Part shown: positions 35,151 to 45,800 of the stretch, piece by piece
Layout of the letters: the number at the start of each line of letters is the position of its first letter
Numbering within the stretch: the first letter of the stretch is position 1
Source of the DNA: Hemerocallis citrina
Taxonomy: Eukaryota; Streptophyta; Magnoliopsida; Asparagales; Asphodelaceae
NCBI GenBank assembly: GCA_017893485.1
Contig: CM030366.1
Span: 50,217,065-50,281,064, forward strand
Length of the DNA stretch: 64,000 bases
Direction: 5' to 3'
Notes under the pieces: model-generated
Seen by the model: only the letters and a program-made list of their open reading frames with translations
What the model was told of the DNA's origin: nothing
Database searches by the model: none
Translations under genes and position numbers: made by a program

Positions 35151-36034
35151 CAAGGATACTTGCCTTGCGAGGATTATAGGACGATAAGGAAAACCCGTGA
35201 ACACGAACCCATGAACCAAGCTCATGAATGAGGCACGAACTTGCACGAACGGAATCACGAACACACACAACGAACCATGAAGGCGGCACAGCTGCGATGA
35301 TGATCACTTGCTGACCTCGGGTCTGAATATAGTCGGGGTTGCTGTTGCACTGTGTGGAGGCGACCGAGGATGCGTATAGGGTCGGGAAGGTGTGGAGATG
35401 CAATGGTGGGCGCTGGGTTTTGGTTGGTGTAGGTTGATGGGAGGTGGATGGTGACGAAGGAAGGTGGGGTGTGAGTATGGGGTGCAACTCAGGGAGAAAA
35501 GAGACTCTCGGGGGGGTGATGGCGGTGCAGGATGGAGGATGGCGAGGTGGATGGTCAGGGGTTCGAGGAGGATGACGGGGAGAGGGATCGATGATGGAGA
35601 AGGTGGTGATGAGGCTGAGGAGGAGGAAGAGGTAGGGTGCAGGAGTAGGGGGTGACGACTGCAGGGTTAGGAGAGATTAGGGTTTGCTAATGATGATTAG
35701 GGTTAGGGCTTAAGGAGGGTTATATATAGGATTAGAATTAGGGTAATGGGCTATTTGGTTAATGGGTATAGGGTTTAGGATCCAATAGGAAAAGAATAAT
35801 TAATAGGATTATAATAAGATTAATTTGGGGATGACAATATGCAAAAATTTGAATAAGATGAACAACAAAATTTTAGGCTCAACAGAAAATAAAAAAATAA
35901 ATTGATTCGGAGACAAAAACTGAGTTGAAGGCAATAATGAATTCCATTATAAAGCAACAAATTACAGGGGTTTAGTGACAGAACAATGAATAATTATACC
36001 AAGAAAAATACAATAACTGAAAACAAGGGTTACA
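35151..36034 (-). repeat. Split family 2 LTR, piece 3 (5' terminus)
   Basis: Resumes the LTR interrupted at 20319 with CAAGGATACTTGCCTTGCG and ends GGGTTACA at 36034. TATATATA at 35720-35727 (minus) sits beside several TTAGGG motifs (35686-35708). The GC-rich frames at 35146-35655 are leader sequence. The other LTR of this element is not in the window, so it may be a solo LTR or part of a longer element. Confidence 0.85.
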
Positions 36035-36039
36035 ATAAA

Positions 36040-36214
36040 GGTAATGCTACTTCTACAATCTTTCTACTATCTTTTTATTTACAACCTTATGCAGCACAAT
36101 ATTATTGGAGCTTTCTTCAACCTACTCTACAATAACCTCTAATGATATTGTGCCACATAAGGTTGTAAAGAAAAATATATTGTTGCAACAAATTGTAGAC
36201 ATACTGTTGCTAAT
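36040..36214. mobile_element. Small hairpin MITE
   Basis: About 175 bp with long imperfect inverted repeats. ACAACCTTATGCAGCACAAT on the left pairs with ATTGTGCCACATAAGGTTGT on the right, and the ends share TAGC/GCTA and TCTACAA motifs. It has no coding capacity. It is wedged between the family 2 LTR end and the Tat LTR. The superfamily cannot be assigned, as no clear target duplication is seen. Confidence 0.65.
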
Positions 36215-36222
36215 TTTTTTGG

Positions 36223-36911
36223 TGTGGGAGCAATCAGATGGTTTGGATTCTTTTGAAGAACAATCAAGAACTGACCTTTTGACTTTCAACAGTGTTAACT
36301 ATCTTTGACTGCAGTTGACTTCTCGGTCTGACTCGTTTGCGCCATTTGATTTGATTCGTGTGGTGACGATCACTTTCGCTGACCTGCTAAAAGTCTGAAA
36401 CATCGGGATTGATCCCGGCGACAAACCCTCCAACGCTCAAGTCAGAAATCAAGAAGATTACAACAGAGCTTTTTTGTGGAAAAAATATTGATTACCCGTT
36501 TCTTATAAAGGTAGGGGGACATTTATAGTCGCTTTGGTCAGTTTTAAGATAATTATTTATCTCTACTTCCCGGTGTTTTTGGATTGAATTATTTATCTCT
36601 TCTTCATGAAGAGATATGAGTGGTTGAGGGGATTAAGTTTAAAATTTCCCCAGGATAGGAGGTATGATTTTGAATCGTCTCTTATGGATAATTATGAATT
36701 TCATTTATATTTAAATAATCTAGACCCATTCTAATTGGGCTGCTAGAACAACCTAGTTGGTCAGACCTGTTTTGGGTTGTTGGGTTCGAAAGAGACCCAA
36801 TTCCCATTTACAGTCCCGAATCTAGTGAAATTACCATTTTACCTGTAAAGCTTTAAGATTCGTGTCCGGTTTGAACAGTCCCGATTTGGTTATATTTTTA
36901 CATATATTACA
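36223..36911 (-). repeat. Tat element 3' LTR
   Basis: On the minus strand it starts TGTAATATATG directly after the polypurine tract and ends GATTGCTCCCACA. It contains a TATA box and, downstream of it, CTGACTTGAGCGTTGGAGGG, a block I recognise from leaders of Tat-lineage LTRs. The exact left end is uncertain by a few bases. Confidence 0.8.
36520..36529 (-). promoter_or_regulatory. TATA box of the Tat LTR
   Basis: Minus-strand ACTATAAATG, about 390 bp into the LTR and upstream of the conserved leader block. Confidence 0.7.
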
Positions 36912-36925
36912 AGTCCCCCACTCTC
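36912..36925 (-). promoter_or_regulatory. Polypurine tract of the Tat element
   Basis: Minus-strand GAGAGTGGGGGACT lies immediately before the LTR start TGTAATA. The next 450 bp (36926-37380) is AT-rich non-coding sequence in which I see nothing else. Confidence 0.8.
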
Positions 36926-37394
36926 GAAGATTGACTTTCACAACCTTTGAGGAGTTGTTCACTCATTTTTAAGAGTTTACAGAACTTATCAGAGTTCTCG
37001 GAGAAGTTTGGATATTGCTCCAAGTGTAATAGTGTTATTCTGAGTTTATAAAATACCCAAAATTAATTTGAGATTTTTTTTATAGATTTTTTGTGATTTT
37101 TCGATAGTTTTCTAAAAATTTTCAAAAATATGAATCATTTTTTTGAATTTTTATTCAATTTCCGAATTTTAATAATTAATTTTCTAAAATTTTAATTAAT
37201 TATTCTAAATTAATAATTATTTTTCAAAATTTTAAATAATTAATTTGATTTAATAAATAGATAAAGGAATTATTTAAATACCTTATGACAAGGCAAAATC
37301 TGGCATGTTGATCGTGACATGGCGCGAAAATCACGAAGATCGCGCGACCTGGGCGCGTTGACCAGTCAACTCCAGAACGCCTCAATTTAGAACA

Positions 37395-38170
37395 GGGGCA
37401 CGTTTGCTTGGCACACTTTGCCGAACCGCCCTGATGATTCGGCTGATCGACGCATGTCCCATTGATCGTTGGCTGTTGACCGGTTAACGAGACTTTGCTC
37501 CAACTTCGATCGGGAACATGTTTGTTCGGTGCGTGAATCCGAGCTACTTCGATGCTTCGGTGACGCGACACGTGTCCCTTTGACCGTTGACCAGTCAATG
37601 GTTTTAATTCTTTTTTTGATCGGGGGCACATTTGTTCGGTGCGTAGATCCGAGCTACTTCGGTGCTTCGGCAGAGCGACATGTGTCCCGTTGACTACTGA
37701 TCGGTCAACAGTTTTCTTTTGATTAGGGGCACGTTTGTTCGGGGAGTGGATCCGAGCTAATTAGATGCTTCCCCATCGCGACACGTGTCCCATTGACCGT
37801 TGACCGGTCAATAGTTTTCCTTCATTCTTTGATCGGGGGCACGTTTGTTCGGCGTGTGGATCCGAGCTAATTCGATGCTTCGGAAGTGTGACTCATGTCT
37901 CGTTGACTGTTGACCGTTGACCATTGATCAGTCAACAGTTTTCCTTCATTTTTTTATCAGGGGCTCGTTTGTTCGGTGCGTAAATCCAAGAAAATTCGAA
38001 GTTTTGGCAGCGTGACACGTGTCTCATTGATCGTTGACCGGTCAAAGGTTTTACTTCATCTTTGATCGGGGGCCCGTTAATTCGTCGTGTGGATCTGAAC
38101 ATTAGTGATGGTTCGGCTGCTCGCCACTTGTCCCTGTTTGACCGTTTTTCCTTTTTACCAGTCAATGTCA
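37395..38170 (+). repeat. Seven-copy tandem repeat with G-box and W-box motifs
   Basis: Units of about 103-125 bp begin near 37395, 37509, 37622, 37725, 37835, 37960 and 38068. A full unit reads roughly: GGGGCACGTTTGTTCGG, GATCCGAGCTA, a CACGTG-like core, TTGACCGTTGACC and a TCAA half-site. Three units hold ACACGTGTC (37568-37576, 37781-37789, 38015-38023) and two hold the palindrome TTGACCGGTCAA (37800-37811, 38034-38045). ACGTGTC is a bZIP/ABRE core and TTGAC is the WRKY W-box core. The array ends about 140 bp upstream of the TATA box of the antisense gene, so an enhancer role is inferred. Confidence 0.85.
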
Positions 38171-38307
38171 TTTGTCTTTTGGACTTCGTGTCCGTTAGAC
38201 TCCCTTTTTGTTTTGTCTTTTTGACCGTTAGACTCCCCTGGCTGTTGGGCTTTCCCATCGGTTGGGAGCCCATTAGCTTCGGGAGCCCGACTGTCGTATC
38301 CCTCTCT

Positions 38308-38315
38308 CTATAAAA
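38308..38315 (+). promoter_or_regulatory. TATA box of the antisense gene
   Basis: CTATAAAA is followed by a CT-rich leader typical of plant 5' untranslated regions, about 220 bp before the ATG at 38534. Confidence 0.7.
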
Positions 38316-38453
38316 CCATCACCCCCTCTCCACTCCTTCCTTATTCTCTCATTTTCTCATCCTCAAAATTTTCTTCCCGACGAGTTTGTCAGACCACTCC
38401 GGCGGTAATTTTCTTTTTCCGGCAATCTTTCCAACCGTAGTAGTCACTTTGGA

Positions 38454-38455
<2 letters not shown>

Positions 38456-38521
<66 letters not shown>
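38456..38521. repeat. (TA)n microsatellite in the antisense gene leader
   Basis: About 66 bp of TA repeat ending 12 bp before the ATG at 38534. It lies within the presumed 5' untranslated region. Confidence 0.95.
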
Positions 38522-38525
<4 letters not shown>

Positions 38526-38533
38526 TTTCAAAG

Positions 38534-39450
38534 ATGTCTAGGGTTTCTTTGGGAGAAGAGACCTCCCCTTCTAGCCACGTTGGAGATCGACCATCTGCTC
38601 TACCTTCTAGAGCGGACAAGGGGAAGAGTGTGGCGGAGTCGGTGTTTGTTAAGACGATTGTAAAGAGACCGAGAGAAGTGGGGGAGCTGGGTAGGCTCCC
38701 AAGCCCATTGTCGGGTCTCGGCGGCGTTCGAGATTACCCCGCCAATCTATCAGGGCGAGTTGAGCATGGGATGACACCATTTTGTAAGGATAATGATCCT
38801 CATGAGCACTCGGAGGTGAACAAAATATCTTCGATGCTTACGGAGGAGGACTTGGGCAGTATACGGGAGTGCTTTATGATCCTGAGGGAGTTCGATCTTA
38901 TGTTGCCAGACTCTGTTGTTAAAAGTTGTTTGCCGACCTCCCCTGATATGTGCTTCTTTCGGTTCAATGCTTTTCTTGCGGGACTCCGTTTCCCCCTTCC
39001 CCCATTTGTGAGTGAGATTCTGCGGTGGTATTCTTTGAGTTCAATTCAGTACATGCCAAACATGTGGAAACATGTGAACGACTTCGTGTTGCACTGTCAG
39101 GCAGCGGGGATTGAGCCGTGACTAAGCATTTTGAGGATGCTCTACAAGATCCACCAAAAGAGCAAGTCGGAGTTCAGATACTATCTCACTCATTGTCACG
39201 GGGTGAAGCTGACTGACAACCCCGACACGATCAAGTATTGGAGGGAGAAATACTTCACCGTTTGAAGTCGTGAGCCGTGGGCGATTCCCACAAGATGGAG
39301 AGAGGATGTGGCGAAGAGAGCGAAGGCTGATCTAGTTTTGAGTTTAAAGGAGGATTAGATGGTCAAAGTTCTTTTAGATCGACCAGCTCTAAGTTGTAGA
39401 GAGGTGACGGAGGAGTTTCTCTTCAAAGAGGGTCTCAGTCCAAAATTCTA
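38534..39450 (+). pseudogene. Antisense ORF of the Tat element, part 1 (putative gypsy-type transposon domain)
   Basis: The frame opens with ATG and a Ser-rich N-terminus, stays open for 195 codons, and ends at TGA 39119-39121. The same frame then continues with LSILRMLYKIHQKSKSEF and later blocks, broken by further stops. The segment FNAFLAGLRFPLPPFVSEIL with LHCQAAGIEP matches the plant family annotated as 'putative gypsy type transposon' or Transposase_28 (PF04195, from memory), found in extra ORFs of Tat-type elements. The biochemical role is unknown. Orientation is opposite to gag-pol, it has its own TATA box and a tandem-repeat upstream region, and it lies between pol and the 3' LTR. 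Confidence 0.7.
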
Positions 39451-39650
39451 AAAACAAAAAATTCGACAGATTCCTTCTTTCTTGTTGCTTCATAACAGTT
39501 ATATTACGGAAGAACAAATGGTAGAGCCCAACCTATAAATCAATGGAAATAAATTATGCATCTTTATTTTTTTCTTTGCTCTTTACTTTTGCTTTCTTAG
39601 TTACTTCCTCTTTCCTTTTCTTTTCTAACCGCTTAATGTTTTCTTAGTAG

Positions 39651-40740
39651 GAGCACCTGGCATGGATTTTGACGCGATCATCGCCAAATGCATAGGGTTG
39701 AGTGACAAAGCCCCCGAAGAGAAGAAGAGGAAGAGAGCGGCCACCAGACCTATAATGGCGAAGGTTGCGAGGGGATCGGGGAGCGTTGCCCCAGTTGTGA
39801 ACTTGGAGTCTCCACCCGCTTCTTTGGCTGCCCCGACTATTGGTGCATTTTCTTTAGCAGCAGCTCTCATGCTTGAGGCTCATCCCCTTACCACGGAGGC
39901 TGAGGCAATCCTTATGGAGGAGCACAAGAAGATCTTCATCCTGGATTGGTGGTCATGAAGCACGATGGGTTCCTTGGGGATTCAACAAGTTGTATGCAGG
40001 TAGTTCACCACCCCGCGACCCGGAAGGACAAAGCTGCGATGGTTGTGAGGTCATTTAGCGACTTCACCTTAGAGATAGCTAGTGCCAATATGGCGGTATG
40101 TTTTTATACTTTTTTTTTCTGCATTAGATTTTTATGAAGCGATAGCAGTTGTTTTCCTCTTTGTGACTTCGAAACGTTTTCTTCTTGCAGACCACTTGCC
40201 ACTTTAGCTACTTGTTGAAACAAGTAGCGAAGCAGAAGAATGAGCTGAAGGTGGCGAGTGATAGGGACAGAGCAGAGTGGGCAATGACCACTAAGGAGTT
40301 GGAGGCAGCGATGCATCTAGCGGAGACCCAGGTGATGTAGATTGCGTTGTTGGAGGCGGCCTTGGCAAAGGAGAAGGCGCAGGTGGCCCGAGAAAGGGTG
40401 TAGGCAACCAAGGAGAGAGAGAGTGTGTTGCAAAGGATAGAGAGGCTGCAGTGAAGTAGGCGAGGGCCGAGGCGGAGGGGTTCTTGGCCTCGAACATGAA
40501 GAAGGCGTATGTCAGGGCTCTTCGGTATGTCAGAGTGCGAGTTCCTGACATCGACAGTTTGGGGTACGCGTTGTACAACGCCGTTCTCATCGACGTGGAG
40601 GAAGAGGAAGAGGAGGAAGAGAGGATGAGGACGTAGCGGATCCCTTGACCGCAATTGTAGTGAGTCCAGAGGTGGTTGAGGGAACCGGTGGCGAGTATTC
40701 TCCTCCCGTGGGGCCGTCGAATGAGGTGGATCTATGACTC
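39651..40740 (+). pseudogene. Antisense ORF of the Tat element, part 2 (with intron 40096-40190)
   Basis: After a T-rich stretch ending CTTAG (about 39648), an open segment encodes MDFDAIIAKCIGL and a Lys/Arg-rich nuclear-signal-like stretch (KKRKRAATR). It then passes FSDFTLEIASANMA. A clean plant intron follows: GTATGT at 40096 and TTCTTGCAG ending at 40190. The next exon gives CHFSYLLKQVAKQKNELK and a long coiled coil with two stops. It ends in an acidic run of Glu (about 40597-40625) and a further stop. AATGAAATA at about 40834 could serve as a poly(A) signal. The domain pattern is that of C-terminal parts of Transposase_28-like proteins. Stops and a frame change near 39950 show decay. 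Confidence 0.65.
40096..40190 (+). other. Intron in the antisense gene
   Basis: 95 bp with GTATGT donor, T-rich body and TTCTTGCAG acceptor. It joins ...IASANMA to TTCHFSYLLKQ in frame. Strong consensus for a plant spliceosomal intron. Confidence 0.75.
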
Positions 40741-40924
40741 CTCTCTTAGCTTGTTTTTTCCCTTTATTTTTTGCTTTTGATTTTGTATGGATGCCTAATA
40801 GCGGACTGGCCACTGCTCGATGTATCTTTACCTTGCAATGAAATATTTTTTTAGTCTTTCGCATCTTGTGTCGTAACGATGAGATCCTCCGAGAGGTACC
40901 TCTGGTTGGTGTGGAAGACCATTC

Positions 40925-43900
40925 TGTAACACATGTTCTTGTTTATACAGATTTCATTTATTTTTTCTTCGTATTCTTGTATTCCAAATTTTCTTATAAA
41001 TTGTTTCTGTAGGTTCAGTTATAGGCATCTCATATTTGATCGATCCCAATCCCGTATATAAATATTTCTATTCTCTTGAACCAAAAATATTATTTTATTC
41101 TACAATCTTACGCTTCTTTTCTCCTGATTTTATATTTTGGCAAATTCCTATTTTATCCCTTCTCTTTGAATTATTTGTTAACTTTTCAAAGTCAGGCTCA
41201 AACCCAAACATAAATCATATTCCACTCCATAATATTTCACTTGATTACCTATTATGTTGACAAAGCCCAATTTTAATTCATACTATTGTTATTATTGTTT
41301 GTTCTCTTTTCTGAAGCTCAACCAATATTACTGGATTTATTGTTTTTATTAATTTTGTTTGAAGCCCAATGTCATCATATTGTTAATTTCTTAGTTGAAT
41401 TCGAGTCCGTTAATCCAATCCCACACTTTTAAACAAATCCTATTGGACCCTAACCCAAACTCGTTAACTCGTTAACCCAAATACAATCCAAACCCAAATT
41501 TTCCCAACTGCACACTCCTTAATCTCCTCCCCACTAACCCATTATCAATCCCTAACCACCCACTAATCACTCCTTAATCTACTCCCCTAAACTGCCTAAT
41601 AAGTAATATCCCCTTATTAATTTATCTAACCCTAATTATCCTACCTCCTCCTAATCTTCTACAGCCAACCCCTCCTGACTTCTTCTTCTTCTTCACCAAC
41701 CTACCAAAACCCATTGACCACGACCTCTCGCAGGCCTCTCTCTATCTCCTGAACCCTTGCACGCCATTCCTGCTCCTCTGCTGTCATCGCAAGCCCCTAC
41801 CACCTCGCGATTTCCACCGCTCGAGCCCTCGCCCTCCTCCATCGCAGCATCACGCCAGATGCCCAACACCGCCCTGCTCCTTCCCCTACCTTGGAACTCT
41901 GCAACTGCTCATCTTGACCGCAGCCCCGAGCACCTCCCTCATCTTCCTTCATCCCGATATCCCATTGCCATCTTCACCGAGCCCCGCCATTGTCTCAGCT
42001 CCTCACTACAGTCAGCCCCACTATAGTCGTCCTCCATTGCCATCCCGATTGCACACCCTCGACGCATCCCCTGAGCACCATCTTCCTCGGCACTCCTCTC
42101 CTCCGCTGCTTTCCCTCATCACAGCGGCCTTTGCATCCCCTCACCGCTCCGAGTGCTCCTCCATCCAGCACCCCCCGAGCAACCTGCAGTCCTTCGTTGC
42201 TCGCCTTCGACCACCCCAGCATCATCGCCAGCACAACCGCCTCACCATCCTTCATTGCTCGACTGCTCGCTGCCGCAACACCCTCTCCCCCTGCATCCTG
42301 CCATCCATCCTCATCACCACCACAGTCACCTTGCTGTCATTCACTGCCGTGGCCGCTGTTGTACTTGCTGTGCTCGTTGCCGTCTCTTGTTGTTGTCGCT
42401 GTTTCTCTCACTGTTGTTTCCACTATCTCTTGTGTTGTTGCCATCGCTCTCGCTCGTGTTCTCGTAGCACGTGCTAATGTCGTCATGAGACAAGTATCTC
42501 TTGTACATCTTCGTTATTCCGTACAAGCATATCCTTTGGTCTCCCACAATTAGTAATTAGATCATCGCATTTGAAATATGTTATTCTTGTAGTATTCATA
42601 TTTCGTGATGTTTCCATATCTAGATTAGTAGTTTTATTGAATCGAATCAATTATTTTGCCTCCATGATTCGATGCCATCAAAAGATCACAGTTTTCCATT
42701 GTCCCCGCATTCATTGCACAAACACGAATTTGAAACATATGTATACAAATGTCTATGTATATAAATAGGTGCTTCGAATGAATTGTGATTTGTATGTGAT
42801 CGTAAAGTTACATTCATAATTAATATTGTAGAAATATGAATTTCATCATGTGAACAATAGAAACTTCCTACTGATTTCGAGATGTAAATGCACGTTATAT
42901 TCTAGTTCTAAAACTATATGTTTGCAAGTAAGAACCGTTACAATTTGAATTGGCAAGTTACTGTCTTGCTATTTCTGTAACTTGTAGCTAGATTTGACCT
43001 AGCTCCTGTTCAAATTAATTAGATCTTTTTACACGAGATTCGTAGCCCTGTGAATATAGTTTCTGGAACATTTGACGGATTCAAATTCCGAGTGGTAGAT
43101 AACGAGTTATCATGCTTTTTGTACTGCTAGGTCTACACATTTCAGATTGTTACTTATAGCACATCGGCATATTTCACAAATTAAAATGTCATGTTAATAG
43201 GTGAATTAAGACTTGATATTTATCAGCATACTACTAGACTTGATTAGGAGTCATAAAATAATTTTTGCAGGATTTTTTTGAATAGATTCTAGACCCGTTA
43301 TATATATGTAGACTTGACTCTAGAATCCTGTTAGTACACTAGACCAGTAGAGAACCCAAGTTTCGACCCAGTAGAAGTTAAAATCACTTAGGAGAATTTA
43401 AATAGAAGTCCTAGCCCTCTATGTTAGGAACCTAGGACACTTGACGGATTTGTATTCCAACTTACGGATCACAAGTTATTCTAAATTCACCACTGTACTG
43501 TTATAACTCTAGATTCACTGTCGACTTATGTGCCATCATGTTCTAATAATTCATTCAGTAGATTGACTGAAGAATTTGTAACTGGAAATTAGATAATTTG
43601 TTGATGAATAGTTTCAGGAGTTAACAAATAACTTTTGTGATAATTTTAGTAAACTTTCTAGTCGAATTTCACGTAGGATAATCTCGTGCTGAGTTACTTT
43701 CTGCATAGTAAACCCAATAAGAACTAGCTGGTAGAATGTGCTTCTATAGTCTAAATGTATCGTGTGAATATGCGTTGGAACTGGAAGAGAGTTTAGTTTT
43801 TAGAACTCCTGACAGAACCTGATTCGATTTCCTGTAGCAACGAGAAAGTGAGTTTTTGTACAACAACGTATTGCTGTCCAGAATTATAACTTCATGTTCT

Positions 43901-45052
43901 TAATTGTAAATATATTTATTTCCTGCATTTAATGAATTAAACTTTATATCATGCATTACATAGCCTTGATACTGCTTGTTCCTATCCTGATACTCATTTC
44001 ACTAGTTGCATTGTTCATGTTGAGTATTGTAAAAGAATAATAAGCCGGGGTAATGAGAGAAAGACCTAGTAGTGAACAATATAGGAGTGTGTACTCGGAA
44101 GGAGGCCCGTGTTTCTCGTAATAGTGACTACTGATTACATGATTACCTGTTTTCCTGTTTACAAGTTATATGGAACTAAGTGTCACGTCTAAAGCCGACG
44201 AGGGCCATCTCTAGAATCCATTACATGATTACATGACATGATATGATTCCTAGTTGCATGATATGATATGATTCCTATTAATGTCAATGCAAGACTCGAG
44301 TACATGGCCCTATCGAATTCACCGTTAGAGTCTAAATGTAACATGTTTGTATGCACCCGAACCTGTGGTATGAGACGCAAGATTGCGTGCATTAGATAAG
44401 ACTGATTAATTGAATAGACTTAAGATTAACACTGAGTACATGCATATTCCTGTTTACAAGCTATATGATTCATGTTTTCCAGTTTCATGATTTCTGTTTA
44501 TAAGTTAAGTTTACATGATCCTCATTTACATACTGTATTTTTTCTATTACATGACTTGTTCCTATATACATGATTCTTTGTTCCTTTCTATATTCCTATT
44601 CTTGTTTCATTTTGCTTGTACTACTTGCGGCCCGTTACTTGCTCTAACGGGTGTTCCTCTTCCCAACTCGAGATGATGAATTTACAGGCATGGGAGAAGA
44701 ATTGCCAGAAGTAGTTAGTGATCAAATATTCTAAGAAATAGAGATGAATTCCAGCCTGCTTTACTTGCTTTATATTATGTTTCTCAGTATCTATTTGCTT
44801 TACTGCAAACTTTGTATTCCTGACATGTTATCCCGAAGTTTATTTCTTTCCGGCTGTTGGTTATTTCATGGACTACCGCATGATTTATTAATGTTATTCC
44901 TGTTGATGTGATTATACTTTGCCTGCGTGGTTGTGTTTATTTTTATATTATGGAGTTGATTGTTACAGCTTATGAATAATATGTTTATATCATTCGCTGG
45001 GTCTCAGTCACGACCCCGTACATTATTGTATTCTGGGAAGCGGGGCGTGACA
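40925..45052 (+). repeat. Solo family 2 LTR (TSD CATTC) in the antisense region
   Basis: Reads TGTAACACATG...GGCGTGACA over 4128 bp, flanked by perfect CATTC at 40920-40924 and 45053-45057. It is the reverse-oriented counterpart of the LTRs at 15755 and 20320. A GC-rich leader lies at 41740-42470 and produces long spurious frames on both strands. The 3' portion matches AGCTTATGAATAAT and CATTCGCTGGGTC of the family. It inserted between parts 2 and 3 of the antisense transcription unit. It is the longest family 2 LTR here. Confidence 0.95.
44974..44995 (+). other. Conserved LTR hairpin
   Basis: GAATAATAT-GTTT-ATATCATTC forms a 9-bp stem with one A-C mismatch, at the same position relative to the LTR end as the other five hairpins. 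Confidence 0.55.
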
Positions 45053-45057
45053 CATTC

Positions 45058-45683
45058 CTTGGGAGAAGTGACTGCTGGGAAGTCTTCGAGGCTTAAAGTC
45101 CTTCTTCGCTCTTTGCTTGCGGCTACCACTGAAAGAGACGAGTTGAAGAATGTGGTGCTTGAGAGGAGCTAAGAAGTGGCTCATCTGAGAAGAACTATTC
45201 TTGAGTTTTTAGGGGGCTCGACCAAGTGGTTTGGCATACGCAAATGTGCCTTGTTTGAAATTTAAGGTGAATGATGACTCTCTCAAAGAGAGCCTCCTTG
45301 AAAAAAAGGTAGAGATTCATCGGTTGAAGCGATTTCTTGAGGGAGGCAATGTTAGGAGCACTTCTTGCTCTCGTGAAGAGAGCGCTAAAGGGAGATTAGT
45401 TCATGAACTGAATTTACGTTTACGTGGGGTTCCATGGAACCCGGGAGATATCCAAAGCGGGGTGGCTGGTTCGTCTAGCGGAGCACCGGTTAGAGAGGCG
45501 GCACAAGCAATAGGCTCTGAGGGTATGACTCGATCTACAAGTTTGGACATCCCTTCAGATTGAGAACGAAATAGTGCTCGGGTGTCTGTTGGAAACCGTA
45601 GACTGCATGTCTCCCTTAAGAAGAACATCCTTTTGCCAGAAAGGACTAAAGATGGTGCTGAGGGAAACTTTGTAATCTTGTAG
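45058..45683 (+). pseudogene. Antisense region of the Tat element, part 3 (coiled-coil frame)
   Basis: Continuing from before the solo LTR, an open segment encodes a Leu/Lys/Glu-rich helix (LKVLLRSLLAATTERDELK). After a stop and frame changes comes SLKESLLEKKVEIHRLKRFL and a Gly/Ser-rich tail, ending at TAG 45681-45683. These look like the C-terminal coiled coil of the antisense protein or a second small antisense ORF. I recognise no catalytic motif. A T-rich stretch and AATAAAATG-like sequence follow (about 45690-45735), compatible with a 3' end. Confidence 0.5.
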
Positions 45684-45800
45684 AGACTTGTTTTTTTGAT
45701 AAAACTTTTTGTTGGATTCTTTTTGTGAAATAAAATGAAATCAAAATTGTCTTAGTGTTTGAGCACCGTCTCTTTGAATTATGACTCTTTGAACTTGCGG

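Noticed and set aside
35686..35727. Interstitial telomere repeat
   Set aside because: TTAGGG occurs only as scattered single motifs near the TATA box, not in tandem (TTTAGGG)n, and recurs at the same place in other LTR copies.
37395..38170. Centromeric or subtelomeric satellite
   Set aside because: Only seven degenerate copies in front of a TATA box and ORF inside a Tat element; too short and too diverged for a satellite array.
38534..40740. A host nuclear gene
   Set aside because: The domain resembles transposon-associated proteins, it carries several stops, and it lies between the polypurine tract and pol of a Tat element.
41757..42553. Two overlapping Ser/Pro/His-rich frames of 187 residues
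   Set aside because: They lie in the GC-rich leader of the solo LTR 40925-45052, overlap each other in different frames, and have no homologous frame kept in other copies.
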